Shown: piece by piece, positions 14,465 to 24,123 of the stretch
Layout of the letters: every line of letters begins with the position of its first letter
How positions within the stretch are numbered: the first letter of the stretch is position 1
Assembly (NCBI RefSeq): GCF_002218065.1
Contig: NZ_BDUB01000001.1
Coordinates: 321,567-385,566 of the forward strand
Source of the DNA: Nodularia sp. NIES-3585
GTDB taxonomy: Bacteria; Cyanobacteriota; Cyanobacteriia; Cyanobacteriales; Nostocaceae
Length of the DNA stretch: 64,000 nt
Direction of reading: 5' to 3'
Position numbers and translations under genes: made by a program
Notes under the pieces: generated by a model
Seen by the model: the letters and a program-made list of their open reading frames with translations, nothing else
What the model was told of the DNA's origin: nothing
Database searches by the model: none

Positions 14465-15802
14465 CTAAACTTTTTGGGGATGGATATAGTCTACAAAGTA
14501 GAACTTAGGAATTAGCCGGAATTTCAGCCAAGAGTAAGCAGCCATACTTAAAGTAGCCGTAATTACCAAAGGTAAACCCAGCTTAATTCTGAGTGCATCA
14601 GGAAGTAAAGCCACACCAGCAATAATACTTATGCTGTATATTAAAAATCCCATCTGTAAGCGCTGTATAACCTTTAGCGCATTACGACAACTACTGCAAA
14701 GCTGGGTATGTTGGGAATAACGATCAAGCAATACAGCACGGTTATCATTAATTGTCGGGCTTGGTGGCACAATAATTCCCACTTCTCTCCACGGTAGCTG
14801 ACCGAAACAATGCTGATCAAACCAATTACGAAACTCAATTACTAAACGGTCTGCACTTGTCGGTAACTTGTAGATAGTTTTCCAACTTTCAACTGCTTGT
14901 CTTTGTTGCAGATACTTTTCTTGCTGATGTAAAACAATCATGTCTCCATCCAGCACCAGATTACGGGTATTGATATGACTCCACCACCGGGGTGTCAACT
15001 GATGGAGTCTTTTGGCAAAGTTACGGGGAAATTGGGCGACAATTCTTGACTTACCAGGAGACACAGGAATGCAGTAAGTCACCAGTCCTAGTTTCTTATC
15101 CCCGGAGTCGCCAAAGTTGATAGCATACTCTAACCGACAAGGAGGTTCAAAAGTGATTGTAGTTTTGAAGCGTCCAGCAGTCACTACTTCAATTAACTTT
15201 GGTGTTGATTGCACAACCTCCATAAGTATGGGTGTAGCATTTTCTCTCTTACCCTGTACCCCATGATGAGTAAAAGGTACATGACTAGGATCTGCCACAT
15301 TTTCCACTAAAGTTTGCCAGTCATATTCCAAATCGCGGACATAAGAAGACCAAACATATCCCTGATCAGCATCTACTTGAGGTGACAGTGGTAACGGCGT
15401 ATTGGCTGCTGTTTCTGCCGACTTAGCATCAGGCCAAACCCAAAGTAAATCATTAGCTTGGCGAACTGGTAGTGAAATTACACAGAAACTTTCTTTATTT
15501 TGGGTAACGATTTCTGGCTTCTCTGCTTGGGGAATGTGAGTACAAATCCCTTGAAAATCAAATTGCCAACCATGATAACTACACATTAAATTACCAGTTT
15601 TCTCGTCAACACGTCCTTCACTCAAAGGGGCGAGACGGTGGGGACATTGATCTAAAAATACTTGGTAAGTGTCAGATGACTTAGGTTTCCAAATAACTAA
15701 ACGAATTCCTAAAAGAGTAACAGGAGTTGGTCTTGTGGAGTCAATATCTTCTACAGGTGAGAGAGGATACCACTGTTGGAAAAAGTTAAATTCAGATGAC
15801 AT
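14465..15802 (-). CDS. Rieske-type oxygenase of the pheophorbide a oxygenase family
   Basis: The frame is open to 15910, but ATG 15802 (MSSEFNFFQQWYPLSPVED) begins where this family normally starts. The Rieske [2Fe-2S] ligands are in CPHRLAPL and CSYHGWQF, and the mononuclear iron site is in NVADPSHVPFTHHG. The C-terminus has a CxxC (LCSSCRNAL) and two membrane segments (about residues 365-415), as in PaO/Tic55-type proteins of thylakoid or envelope membranes. The family hydroxylates or opens tetrapyrrole-like rings. The exact substrate in cyanobacteria is not evident. It stands alone, with no electron-transfer partner beside it. Confidence 0.85.
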   Translation of the reverse strand: MSSEFNFFQQWYPLSPVEDIDSTRPTPVTLLGIRLVIWKPKSSDTYQVFLDQCPHRLAPLSEGRVDEKTGNLMCSYHGWQFDFQGICTHIPQAEKPEIVTQNKESFCVISLPVRQANDLLWVWPDAKSAETAANTPLPLSPQVDADQGYVWSSYVRDLEYDWQTLVENVADPSHVPFTHHGVQGKRENATPILMEVVQSTPKLIEVVTAGRFKTTITFEPPCRLEYAINFGDSGDKKLGLVTYCIPVSPGKSRIVAQFPRNFAKRLHQLTPRWWSHINTRNLVLDGDMIVLHQQEKYLQQRQAVESWKTIYKLPTSADRLVIEFRNWFDQHCFGQLPWREVGIIVPPSPTINDNRAVLLDRYSQHTQLCSSCRNALKVIQRLQMGFLIYSISIIAGVALLPDALRIKLGLPLVITATLSMAAYSWLKFRLIPKFYFVDYIHPQKV

Positions 15803-16070
15803 TTTAATATTGGCGAGGCTTAATTTGGATGAAAGGTTCACGCAAAGGCGCATTCGTTGAAAACGTTCCCGGAGGGTAGACGCAAAGTCAAGATATAAAT
15901 AGTTTGACACGAGATGAAAAAGTGGGCATTGTTAAATTTGAAGATGAAATGCCAAAATTACATCTCTTTAACTCTTCCTCTCTGCGACTCTGCGCCTCTG
16001 CGTGATAAAAATTTCTGCGATCGCCTAATACAGGTAAAATTTTGATGCGAATCCCTACATCACACCAATC

Positions 16071-16568
16071 ATGACCAACATCCCTCAAACTGGACAACCT
16101 GCGCCTAATTTCCCCACACCAGACCAAAATAATCAGCCCGTAAGCCTCAGTGATTTTAGCGGTCAGTGGGTTGTACTCTACTTTTACCCCAAAGATGACA
16201 CCCCAGGCTGTACCACCGAAGCCAAAGACTTTACAGACTTGTCTCCAGACTTCAGCGCCCTAGGAGCAAAAATATTAGGCGTGAGTCCAGATACACAAAA
16301 AGCCCATTGTAAATTTATTAACAAACATAGCTTATCCATCACCCTGTTAAGTGATCCAGAACATCATCTCATAGAAGCCTATGGTGCTTGGCGCTTGAAA
16401 AAATTCATGGGTAAAGAATATATGGGTGTAGCCCGTTCAACATTTCTGATCTCACGTGATGGGATAATTGCTTACACTTGGCCTAATGTCAAAACCAAAG
16501 GTCATGCACAAGCAGTATTAACTAAGTTACAGGAATTAGCAGGCACTTCAAATCCCCAGTCAGCCTGA
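16071..16568 (+). CDS. Peroxiredoxin Q / BCP-type thiol peroxidase
   Basis: This 165-residue protein has the peroxidatic site FYPKDDTPGCTTEAKDF with Cys47 and the downstream SPDTQKAH segment of PrxQ/BCP. The usual resolving Cys five residues after Cys47 is replaced by Lys52. The only other Cys is Cys80, in the next helix, which matches the alternative resolving position known from some bacterial PrxQ proteins. It reduces hydrogen peroxide and alkyl hydroperoxides with thioredoxin. There is no signal peptide, so it is cytosolic. The next gene starts 52 bp downstream. Confidence 0.9.
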   Translation: MTNIPQTGQPAPNFPTPDQNNQPVSLSDFSGQWVVLYFYPKDDTPGCTTEAKDFTDLSPDFSALGAKILGVSPDTQKAHCKFINKHSLSITLLSDPEHHLIEAYGAWRLKKFMGKEYMGVARSTFLISRDGIIAYTWPNVKTKGHAQAVLTKLQELAGTSNPQSA

Positions 16569-16619
16569 CAGCGCTATCATTGAAGTAGGGTATAAGACTT
16601 TTCGCCAGTTGCAACAAAC

Positions 16620-17279
16620 ATGGTTCAAGTTATTCCAGCACAAAACATCACCCTTGCTTACTTAAAAGAAAAATTTGCGCTAAACAAATCTGAAGACCAG
16701 CAATTTTTTACGGAGTGGTTTGACTCTTTACCAGAAATTTCTGAATTAGAAAAGCAATACTTAGATAGAGTTAAAAGTAACTATCTCAGCTTATTTGAAA
16801 CCACTCCTCTGCTAGAAGAAGCAGTAAAAATGGTAGTTTTGTCTCCCTTACTAGATTTAGCTGGGTTTTATCGTTATCCCTTTCATATCGCTACAGAAGA
16901 ATCTATAGAGATTAGTGAAACCATAATTATTGATAATGAAAGAGAAACAGAATCAGCCCAGGAAATTGTCAAGGGTAAAATTGATGTATTAGTTATCCAA
17001 AATAAGTTATGGATATTGATTATAGAATCTAAACGCTCTAGTTTTTCTTTAGCGAAAGTAATACCTCAAGCACTTACTTATATGATAGCTGCCCCTACTT
17101 CTGATTATCCTGTATATTCGTTAATCATGAATGGGGAAGATTTCCAATTTATCAAATTAATTAAACAAAATAAAGCCATAATATATGCCTTATCTGATAG
17201 GTTCACTTTATATAGACATGAAAATGAATTATATAAAGTTTTACAAATTATAATGAAGCTAGGTCAAATCTTTAGCTGA
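16620..17279 (+). CDS. PD-(D/E)XK nuclease-like protein, tandem copy 1
   Basis: The 219-residue product has an N-terminal helical region and a restriction-endonuclease-like core: Asp122 in GKIDVLVIQ and Glu136-x-Lys138 in IIESKRSSFS, then a conserved Gln150 in IPQALTYM. This is the layout of the type I restriction HsdR N-terminal nuclease family, but without any helicase or methylase. It is paralogous to the next gene (same MVQ start, LAGFY, ESKRSSFS and PQALTYM blocks) and 42 bp upstream of it. Such stand-alone proteins are common in cyanobacteria and their function is unknown. Confidence 0.7.
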   Translation: MVQVIPAQNITLAYLKEKFALNKSEDQQFFTEWFDSLPEISELEKQYLDRVKSNYLSLFETTPLLEEAVKMVVLSPLLDLAGFYRYPFHIATEESIEISETIIIDNERETESAQEIVKGKIDVLVIQNKLWILIIESKRSSFSLAKVIPQALTYMIAAPTSDYPVYSLIMNGEDFQFIKLIKQNKAIIYALSDRFTLYRHENELYKVLQIIMKLGQIFS

Positions 17280-17321
17280 TTATTTGTTCTAATTAACCAA
17301 ATTATATCCTGTAAAAAAACT

Positions 17322-17948
17322 ATGGTTCAATTTATCCAAGCGCAAAATGTTGGACTCGCCTATTTAGAAGAAACATTTGGTCTGCAACAGGCTAAAAATG
17401 AGGTATTTTTTGCGGAATGGTGGGAGAATTTACCAGGAATTACAGATTTAGAAAAACAAGAGTTAGACAAAATAAAATCTCATTTTCTGCGTTTAGCAAA
17501 ATATCCTCCTTTATCCGAAGAAACAGTAAAATTAGTTGTTTTATCACCTTTGCTAAATCTGGCTGGTTTTTATGACGAACCTTTTTTTATGAAAAGTGAA
17601 CAATCAATTGAAATTTCGGCGGAGGATAAAGGAGAAATTATTCGAGGTAGAATTGATGTTCTGGTAATTCAAGAACAATTTTGGTTATTAGTTATTGAGT
17701 CTAAACGTTCTAGTTTTTCTCTTTTAGAAGCTATACCCCAAGCTCTAACTTATATGTTAGCTAATCCTCATCCAGAAAAAGCTGTGTTTGGATGTGTGAC
17801 TAATGGTAGTGAGTTTATTTTTCTAAAGTTTACTCAAGAAAAGATTCCCCAATATGGTTTGTCTGACCAATTTACGTTATTAAAAAGAAAAAATGAATTG
17901 TATGAAGTCCTAAGTATTTTAAAAAACCTCAGCCAAATTTTGAGTTAA
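17322..17948 (+). CDS. PD-(D/E)XK nuclease-like protein, tandem copy 2
   Basis: This 208-residue paralogue of the preceding gene keeps all putative catalytic residues (Asp112, Glu126, Lys128, Gln140) and differs mainly by a shorter insert around residues 100-107. Preservation of the active-site set in both copies argues against one being a decaying duplicate. The stop codon is only 3 bp before the cysteine desulfurase ATG, so the two are almost certainly co-transcribed. No methylase is present, so classical restriction is unlikely. Confidence 0.7.
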   Translation: MVQFIQAQNVGLAYLEETFGLQQAKNEVFFAEWWENLPGITDLEKQELDKIKSHFLRLAKYPPLSEETVKLVVLSPLLNLAGFYDEPFFMKSEQSIEISAEDKGEIIRGRIDVLVIQEQFWLLVIESKRSSFSLLEAIPQALTYMLANPHPEKAVFGCVTNGSEFIFLKFTQEKIPQYGLSDQFTLLKRKNELYEVLSILKNLSQILS

Positions 17949-17951
17949 TTT

Positions 17952-19118
17952 ATGTCTATTCGTCCTATATATCTCGATTGTCACGCTACTACGCCTGTAG
18001 ATGAAAGGGTTTTAGCAGCAATGATTCCCTATTTTACAGAACACTTTGGAAATCCCTCTAGTATTGGTCATGTTTACGGTTGGGAAGCAGAAGCGGCTGT
18101 AAAACAATCACGGGAAATTTTAGCCGCAGCTATTAATGCGACACCTGAAGAAATTGTCTTTACAAGTGGTGCAACTGAGGCGAATAATTTAGCGATTAAA
18201 GGTGTCGCTGAAGCTTATTTTTCCAAAGGTCAGCATATTATTACTGTGGCGACAGAACATAGTGCAGTTCTTGACCCTTGTACTTATTTAAAATCTCTGG
18301 GTTTTGATATTACTGTTCTCCCAGTTCAGCCAAATGGAATCATTGATTTAATTGAGTTAGAAAAAGCCTTGCGTCCGGAAACAATTTTGGTTTCGGTGAT
18401 GGCTGCAAATAATGAAATTGGTGTATTGCAACCTTTAGCACAAATTGGGGAAATGTGCCGGGAAAGTAATATAATTTTCCATACAGATGCAGCTCAAGCT
18501 ATTGGGAAAATTCCCCTGGATGTGCAGAGGATGAAAGTTGATTTGATGTCGCTGACTGCACATAAAGTATATGGTCCCAAGGGTATCGGGGCTTTATACG
18601 TCCGGAGGCGTAACCCCAGAGTCCAAATTGCAGCCCAACAGCATGGCGGTGGACATGAACGAGGAATGCGTTCTGGGACTTTGTACACCCCCCAAATTGT
18701 CGGTTTTGGAAAAGCTGTAGGAATAGCTTTAGCAGCACAAGAGACGGAAAATCAACGCCTCATTCAACTTAGACAAAGATTATGGGAACAGCTTTCGCAG
18801 TTGTCAGGGGTTCACCTGAATGGACATCCTACCCAGCGACTAGCGGGAAATTTAAATATTAGTGTTGAGGGTGTAGATGGTGCAGCATTGTTATTAGGTT
18901 TACAGCCAGTTATGGCGGTTTCTTCTGGTTCTGCTTGTTCTTCAACCAGCACAGCACCGTCCCATGTATTGACAGCTTTGGGATACTCGGAAAAATTAGC
19001 TTATGCTTCGGTAAGGTTTGGAATTGGGCGGTTTAATACTGCTGAAGAAATAGACACAGTAGCACAGCAGGTAATTTCTACTGTTGAAAGTTTACAGTCC
19101 ATTACAGCAAGAGCATAA
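17952..19118 (+). CDS. Cysteine desulfurase (NifS/IscS family)
   Basis: This PLP enzyme removes sulfur from cysteine for Fe-S clusters and other thio-cofactors. Family blocks: YLDCHATTPVDERV at the N-terminus, TSGATEANNLAIKG, TEHSAVLDPC, the PLP lysine in SLTAHKVYGPKG, and the mobile-loop catalytic Cys in SSGSACSSTSTAPSHVL. The length (388 aa) is normal for the NifS/IscS group. It follows the nuclease-like paralogue by 3 bp. There is no iscU or nifU gene immediately next to it, although an Nfu scaffold gene lies about 9 kb away. Whether this is the housekeeping or a specialised copy cannot be told. Confidence 0.92.
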   Translation: MSIRPIYLDCHATTPVDERVLAAMIPYFTEHFGNPSSIGHVYGWEAEAAVKQSREILAAAINATPEEIVFTSGATEANNLAIKGVAEAYFSKGQHIITVATEHSAVLDPCTYLKSLGFDITVLPVQPNGIIDLIELEKALRPETILVSVMAANNEIGVLQPLAQIGEMCRESNIIFHTDAAQAIGKIPLDVQRMKVDLMSLTAHKVYGPKGIGALYVRRRNPRVQIAAQQHGGGHERGMRSGTLYTPQIVGFGKAVGIALAAQETENQRLIQLRQRLWEQLSQLSGVHLNGHPTQRLAGNLNISVEGVDGAALLLGLQPVMAVSSGSACSSTSTAPSHVLTALGYSEKLAYASVRFGIGRFNTAEEIDTVAQQVISTVESLQSITARA

Positions 19119-19145
19119 AGCCTGGGTTATTTATTAATTATAGCT

Positions 19146-19176
19146 GGGGAGTAGGGAGTAGGGAGTGGGGAGTGGG
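19146..19176. repeat. Short tandem heptad repeat (GGGAGTA/GGGGAGT)
   Basis: About four to five heptad copies follow the cysteine desulfurase gene. Nearby, GCGGGCAAGATGCCCGC (19264-19280) is a perfect small hairpin of the dispersed type, lying between convergent genes. Confidence 0.8.
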
Positions 19177-19337
19177 TTAAAACCCGAATGGTGTCTAAGT
19201 TTGATTATCCGTTTATGTCTTAACCTCCTTGGCGGTTGCTATATATCTGTTGTGAATCTAAAAGCGGGCAAGATGCCCGCAGCACAAAAGCATTGGAGAA
19301 AAATTACGGTTTTCCCCGATTTTCTTCCCTTACCCAA

Positions 19338-20387
19338 TTAATAAGGATCTGAATTAAACCGCCCCCGCTTCACACTTCTGAGATAATAACCTCTGGTGGG
19401 TAGATCCCTTAAGTTGAAGGTATCGCCACGGGGAACGCGCCAAATTTTGTAGTCGGAAAATGTCAGAGGAGTTTGGGGTTTGCATTCTTCTGGTGGATGA
19501 TCTCCTAAGACAAAATATGCTGCACCTCTTCCCATAACTTTAGCCATACCGTATTTATCGACAACAACTGATGTTTCTTCGCTAATGGCGATTCCTAAAG
19601 CGGTTTTCGATACGCCATCTTGAATTTGGCGGGCAATAAAAGCCATAATTCGACCCATTCTTTTGCGTCTGTCAAAATGGGTATCGATGACGGTTCCCTT
19701 CAAATGACTCCAGGGAAAAAAGTTATAAGTGAAGGTAATGTCTCGGTAAGGATCTTCTAGGGCTTCTCTGGTTTCAATACCTTCTTCCGAAGAAGCACAA
19801 GCATCGTAGACATAATCACTTTGAATCATTGCACCTGCACTGGTGCCGCCAATGCCACCGCCTTTGGCATAAACTGATTCAATGGCAGTTTCTAATTTGG
19901 TGTTTTTCCAACTGCGGATATATTCACATTGGTCACCGCCGGCAAAGAAAATTATGCCAGCATTTTTGACTTTCTCCAGAATCTCAGGTCTGTTGGCATC
20001 TTGTCGATTACTAATGACAAGAGTTTCCACATAATTCACGCCCTGCATATCATAAATTAGCCGATTGTAATCATCACTACCGTAAGTGCGAAGGACGACA
20101 ACATTAACTTTAGTCGCGTAGCTAGTAGAACCCCTAATTTGATTAATCATCCACTGAATAGCTTCCTCTACATCGGGACCGCCACCACCTAAAATATGCA
20201 CAGGGCCAGCTAAGGGGCTAGGTAAGGGGGGACGTAAATCTAGGGTTTTGTCTTGGAAGTCGGGTTTCAGGAGTGCTTTGAGACGGGATATGATTTCGGC
20301 TCCCATCTTCATCCACATGGTTCCTACTGTCTTTAACCACTTTGCTATGCTTGGGAATACCTTTGTCATACTAAGCTGCTGGTGCAA
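19338..20387 (-). CDS. Cyanophycinase-like serine peptidase (family S51)
   Basis: The core (about residues 60-300) shows the S51 pattern: VHILGGGGPDVEEAI, a GIIFFAGGDQCEY loop, and the nucleophile Ser in GGIGGTSAGAMIQS. The SAGA motif and GGDQ are diagnostic for cyanophycinase and dipeptidase E relatives. Cyanophycinase splits the storage polymer cyanophycin into beta-Asp-Arg dipeptides. This copy is longer at both ends than classic CphB and no cyanophycin synthetase is nearby, so it may be a distinct S51 subgroup. The start is uncertain, with several Met codons in the first 30 residues. Confidence 0.75.
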   Translation of the reverse strand: MHQQLSMTKVFPSIAKWLKTVGTMWMKMGAEIISRLKALLKPDFQDKTLDLRPPLPSPLAGPVHILGGGGPDVEEAIQWMINQIRGSTSYATKVNVVVLRTYGSDDYNRLIYDMQGVNYVETLVISNRQDANRPEILEKVKNAGIIFFAGGDQCEYIRSWKNTKLETAIESVYAKGGGIGGTSAGAMIQSDYVYDACASSEEGIETREALEDPYRDITFTYNFFPWSHLKGTVIDTHFDRRKRMGRIMAFIARQIQDGVSKTALGIAISEETSVVVDKYGMAKVMGRGAAYFVLGDHPPEECKPQTPLTFSDYKIWRVPRGDTFNLRDLPTRGYYLRSVKRGRFNSDPY

Positions 20388-20531
20388 ACCACAATTATTG
20401 CTAACTCTCGCACCAGAAAGGGGTAAATTTCCAGCGTATAGGGATTGTACTGTTTTTTAACGCCAAATCATCTAGAGTAATGTTTAATTCTCTAGGCTAT
20501 GTGACCAAAATCTCCGCATTTCTTGTAAGTT

Positions 20532-21722
20532 TTATTGCCAGACAACTTGCGATCGCTCTTGTACGACTCGCTGATAAACTGTTTCTGTTTGCTTGGCTAA
20601 TTTTGTCCAGTTGAAGCGTTGCGCTAAATCTTTGTAAGCATTATCAATCAACCATTGTCGATAACCAGGATGCTGCAAAACTTCTAAAATCCCCCAAGCG
20701 AGGGAATGGGGATTATTTACCTGGGTCACAATGCCTGTTCTCGTATGTTGCACTACTTCAGGAAATCCCCCTGTATCTGATACTACAACTGGAACGCGAG
20801 AGGCAAAACTTTCTAAAGCCACAATACCAAAGGGTTCGTAGAGACTGGGAAACACGGCACAGTCAGCAATAGTTTGAAATTTATCTAAGTAAGTATCCGA
20901 GAGAAATCCTGTAAAGTAACACTTTTGCGAAATTCCCAAATACCAGGCTTGATGCTGAAGATGCTCAGTATTTCCACCACCAATAATGACAAATTTTACA
21001 TCACCTGCCATTGAGTTCAGGACTTGAGGTGCAGCATTAAGTAATACAGATACGCCTTTCTCATAAGTCATGCGACCAACATAATACACAATTTTTTCAT
21101 GGTCTGCGGCAAATTGGCGGCGAAAATCTTGAGCATGAAAGCCTTCGTCGTGCTGTTTTTTTTCTGGTCGAATACCGTTATAGATAATATCTATTTTGTT
21201 ACCAGGACTGTGTAGCGTTTGTTCTATCTCTCGCCGCATATAGTCTGTACAAACGATAATTCGCCAAGCGTTATAGGCGAGCAAATATTCTTTATGATGA
21301 ATATAGCGTTGAATTTCACCGTGAATACCATTGTGTCGCCCGTATTCAGTCGCGTGGATGGTAGCAATTAGGGGAATTTTAAAGTTATGCTTTAAGGCGA
21401 TCGCAGCATCTCCGACTAACCAATCATGAGCATGAATTAAATCAAAGGGGCCTTCCTCCAGAATCAACTTCCCACTGTGATGTCCCATACTCTGGTTAAG
21501 ATTGACTATCCAGTGAAAAAAGTCATTACTATGTGACACTGGAACCCGATGCACTTTTATGCCTTCGACTACTTCATACATCGAAGCTTGACCAAACTCT
21601 GAGGTAATTAGGTGAATTTCATGTCCTAGCTTCACCAGTTCCGGGTATAATTCCGCTACATGACGGGAAATTCCGCCAACTATCCGCGGCGGAAACTCCC
21701 AACTCAGCACCAGTATTTTCAT
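20532..21722 (-). CDS. GT4-family glycosyltransferase
   Basis: This 396-residue GT-B fold enzyme begins MKILVLSWEFPPRIVGGIS, like glycogen-synthase-type and other family 4 transferases. HAHDWLVGDAA is the acceptor-side motif, and the nucleotide-sugar site is the E-x7-E pattern in PSLYEPFGIVALESFASRVP. It likely transfers a sugar from a nucleotide donor. The donor, acceptor and pathway are not readable, and it stands alone. Confidence 0.85.
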   Translation of the reverse strand: MKILVLSWEFPPRIVGGISRHVAELYPELVKLGHEIHLITSEFGQASMYEVVEGIKVHRVPVSHSNDFFHWIVNLNQSMGHHSGKLILEEGPFDLIHAHDWLVGDAAIALKHNFKIPLIATIHATEYGRHNGIHGEIQRYIHHKEYLLAYNAWRIIVCTDYMRREIEQTLHSPGNKIDIIYNGIRPEKKQHDEGFHAQDFRRQFAADHEKIVYYVGRMTYEKGVSVLLNAAPQVLNSMAGDVKFVIIGGGNTEHLQHQAWYLGISQKCYFTGFLSDTYLDKFQTIADCAVFPSLYEPFGIVALESFASRVPVVVSDTGGFPEVVQHTRTGIVTQVNNPHSLAWGILEVLQHPGYRQWLIDNAYKDLAQRFNWTKLAKQTETVYQRVVQERSQVVWQ

Positions 21723-21940
21723 TTACTAAAGTCTCCAATACCCCATAAATATCTAAAAATACAAAAATGGTAATTCTAACGAGTATATTTACTACAATTT
21801 TTCGATAGAGTTAGTCCTAAGTTGACAATTTGCTAGACGAAATTTGACATATATTGACAAAATCCCTGATGTTTTAGTTAAAAAATCAAATACTTGATAT
21901 ATAGTGTCAATATATTAAGTATTGAATCAGACTATTGCTG

Positions 21941-22060
21941 ATGCGAAAACCAAGCAATGATAGTGATAGTCTTTTGGAAAATCTCAAGCATGAGAAAGAT
22001 CGCGTTTGGCTACAGCGTGTAAGTCTACTGAGGGATAACCGCTCTCATGCTCTGAAGTAG
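21941..22060 (+). CDS. Possible small ORF, 39 aa
   Basis: The ATG frame encodes a charged, helix-prone peptide beginning MRKPSNDSDSLLENLKHEKD. There is no clear ribosome site and I recognise no family. The amphipathic, low-complexity-free composition is why I list it. It may be a gene fragment. Confidence 0.25.
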   Translation: MRKPSNDSDSLLENLKHEKDRVWLQRVSLLRDNRSHALK

Positions 22061-22244
22061 AAAGTAAAGTCTAGCTTTGTCTAGCTTTTACATAGCAGAT
22101 AATCAATCAAAATAACACAACCAGAGAAAAAGGAGAAAATTACTTCTGCTTTTTAGCAGCAACCAGAAATCAACAAAGATATTTGATCGGTGTTCATCTG
22201 TGGTCTAATCTCAAAAACAGTGACTTTACCCTTAAAAAAATATT

Positions 22245-22269
22245 TCCCTCTCCTTACCAAGAAGAGGGA
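22245..22269 (-). terminator. lepA terminator
   Basis: TCCCTCT and AGAGGGA form a 7-bp stem, followed on the minus strand by AAATATTTTTTT, 43 bp after the lepA stop. Confidence 0.6.
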
Positions 22270-22311
22270 CAGGTTCTGCACAGCAAAAGCAGGGTGAGGT
22301 TTTTCCGGTGG

Positions 22312-24123
22312 TTAACTTTGATCTAAGCGCAGCACAGCCATAAAAGCTTCCTGGGGTACATCTACCGTACCGACAGATTTCATCCGCTTTTTACCTTTGG
22401 CTTGTTTCTGCAAAAGTTTCTTTTTCCGGCTGATGTCCCCACCATAGCACTTGGCTAGTACGTCTTTTCGCAAAGCGGGGATATGTTCACTGGCAATGAC
22501 TTTACTGCCAATTGATGCCTGAATTGGCACTTTAAATTGATGGCGCGGAATCAGTTCTTTGAGTTTTTCCGCCATTGACCGTCCCATGTTATAGGCTTTA
22601 TCTCGGTGAACAATCATCGCCAAGGAATCAACGGGATCGCCATTAATCATGATATCCAGCTTCACCAAGGGATTCTCCCGGTAGCCAATGATATGATATT
22701 CCATACTGGCATAACCGCGCGATCGCGACTTCATCTGGTCGAAAAAGTCGGTCACGACTTCCGCCAAAGGTAAATCATAGGTCAGAGTGGTACGTCCTTG
22801 GGCGAGATATTTCATATCTTTGAAAACGCCCCGCCGATTTTGCGACAATTCCATCAAACTGCCGACGTAGGTTTCCGGCGTAATCATTTCTACTTGGACA
22901 TAGGGTTCCTCAATTTTTTGCCGTTCATTGGGTGCGGGTAAGCGGCTGGGATTGTCTATATACAATTCTTCACCTGCCAGGGTCACTACCCGATAAACTA
23001 CCGAAGGCGCTGTAATAATTAAATCCAGGTTATATTCTCGCTCTAAGCGTTCCTGGACAATTTCCATGTGCAGTAATCCCAAGAACCCACAACGAAAGCC
23101 AAAGCCCATGGCGCTAGAAGTTTCTGGTTCGTATTTGAGCGCCGCATCATTGAGTTCCAGTTTTCCTAACGCTTCCCGTAAATCTTCAAACTGATCAGCA
23201 TCAATGGGGAACATCCCACAAAATACCATTGGTTTAGCTTCTGTGTAACCAGGTAAGGGTTCTACAGCCTTAGCTTTAGTTAAGGTAATGGTATCTCCCA
23301 CCCGCGCATCGGCTACAGCTTTAATGGCTGCGGCAAAATAGCCTACTTCCCCAGCGTGGAGTTCTTCAACTTGCATTTCTGTAGGAGAAAGCACGCCTAA
23401 TTCGTCAATGACGTATTCTTTCTCCGATGCCATCAAATAAACGCGATCGCCTTTTTTGATTGTGCCATCCATCACCCGGAAATAAACAATTACTCCTCGG
23501 TAAGTGTCGTAATAGCTATCAAAAATTAATGCCCTTAAGGTTGCATCTATGGTGTCTTTTGGTGGTGTAATCCTCTCTACAACTGCTTCTAGAATTTCAT
23601 TAATGCCAATTCCCTCTTTAGCAGAAGCCAGAATCGCACCACTACAATCTAAACCGATAATTTCTTCAATTTCGCTAATTACCCGGTCTGGTTCTGCCCC
23701 AGGCAAATCGATTTTGTTTAAGACCGGAATAATTTCGAGGTCATGTTCTAAAGCTAAATACAAATTAGCTAAAGTTTGTGCCTCTACACCTTGAGACGCA
23801 TCTACTACTAACAGCGCCCCTTCACAAGCCACAAGGCTACGGGACACTTCATAAGAAAAATCCACATGACCCGGAGTATCAATTAAATTTAATACATACT
23901 CCTGACCATCCTTAGCTTTATAGTTCATCCGGGCAGCTTGCAGCTTAATTGTAATGCCGCGCTCCCGTTCAAGATCCATGTTGTCAAGGAACTGTTCCTT
24001 CATTTTGCGCTCATCTACAGTGCCAGTGGCTTGCAGTAAGCGATCAGCGAGGGTAGATTTCCCGTGGTCAATGTGAGCAATAATACAAAAATTGCGAATG
24101 CGATCTGCGGGAACATCAGTCAT
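22312..24123 (-). CDS. lepA: Elongation factor 4 (LepA), back-translocating GTPase
   Basis: The 603-residue length is standard. GTPase motifs: G1 in [14 protein letters not shown], the switch region [20 protein letters not shown] (G3) and [13 protein letters not shown] (G4). The C-terminal LepA-specific domain ends with the basic [17 protein letters not shown] segment that contacts the ribosome. It binds ribosomes in the cytoplasm and helps resolve stalled or mistranslocated states. It is monocistronic here, with a terminator downstream. This is an unambiguous assignment. Confidence 0.97.
   Translation of the reverse strand: MTDVPADRIRNFCIIAHIDHGKSTLADRLLQATGTVDERKMKEQFLDNMDLERERGITIKLQAARMNYKAKDGQEYVLNLIDTPGHVDFSYEVSRSLVACEGALLVVDASQGVEAQTLANLYLALEHDLEIIPVLNKIDLPGAEPDRVISEIEEIIGLDCSGAILASAKEGIGINEILEAVVERITPPKDTIDATLRALIFDSYYDTYRGVIVYFRVMDGTIKKGDRVYLMASEKEYVIDELGVLSPTEMQVEELHAGEVGYFAAAIKAVADARVGDTITLTKAKAVEPLPGYTEAKPMVFCGMFPIDADQFEDLREALGKLELNDAALKYEPETSSAMGFGFRCGFLGLLHMEIVQERLEREYNLDLIITAPSVVYRVVTLAGEELYIDNPSRLPAPNERQKIEEPYVQVEMITPETYVGSLMELSQNRRGVFKDMKYLAQGRTTLTYDLPLAEVVTDFFDQMKSRSRGYASMEYHIIGYRENPLVKLDIMINGDPVDSLAMIVHRDKAYNMGRSMAEKLKELIPRHQFKVPIQASIGSKVIASEHIPALRKDVLAKCYGGDISRKKKLLQKQAKGKKRMKSVGTVDVPQEAFMAVLRLDQS

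Larger units (their letters stand above)
21723..22311. other. Intergenic region with one small ORF and the lepA terminator
   Basis: The region holds the possible 39-codon ORF at 21941-22060 on the plus strand and a hairpin (22245-22269) beyond lepA. The remainder is AT-rich and should include the glycosyltransferase promoter. Confidence 0.4.

Noticed and set aside
15803-15910. N-terminal extension of the Rieske oxygenase
   Set aside because: The added residues fall in a repeat-derived stretch and the family start coincides with the ATG at 15802.
16620-17948. Calling the tandem pair a type I restriction system
   Set aside because: Only the nuclease-like domain is present; no helicase, specificity or methylase gene is nearby.
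21787-21800. Possible NtcA site near the glycosyltransferase promoter (GTATATTTACTAC)
   Set aside because: The spacer between GTA and TAC is 7 bp, not 8, and no properly spaced -10 is seen.
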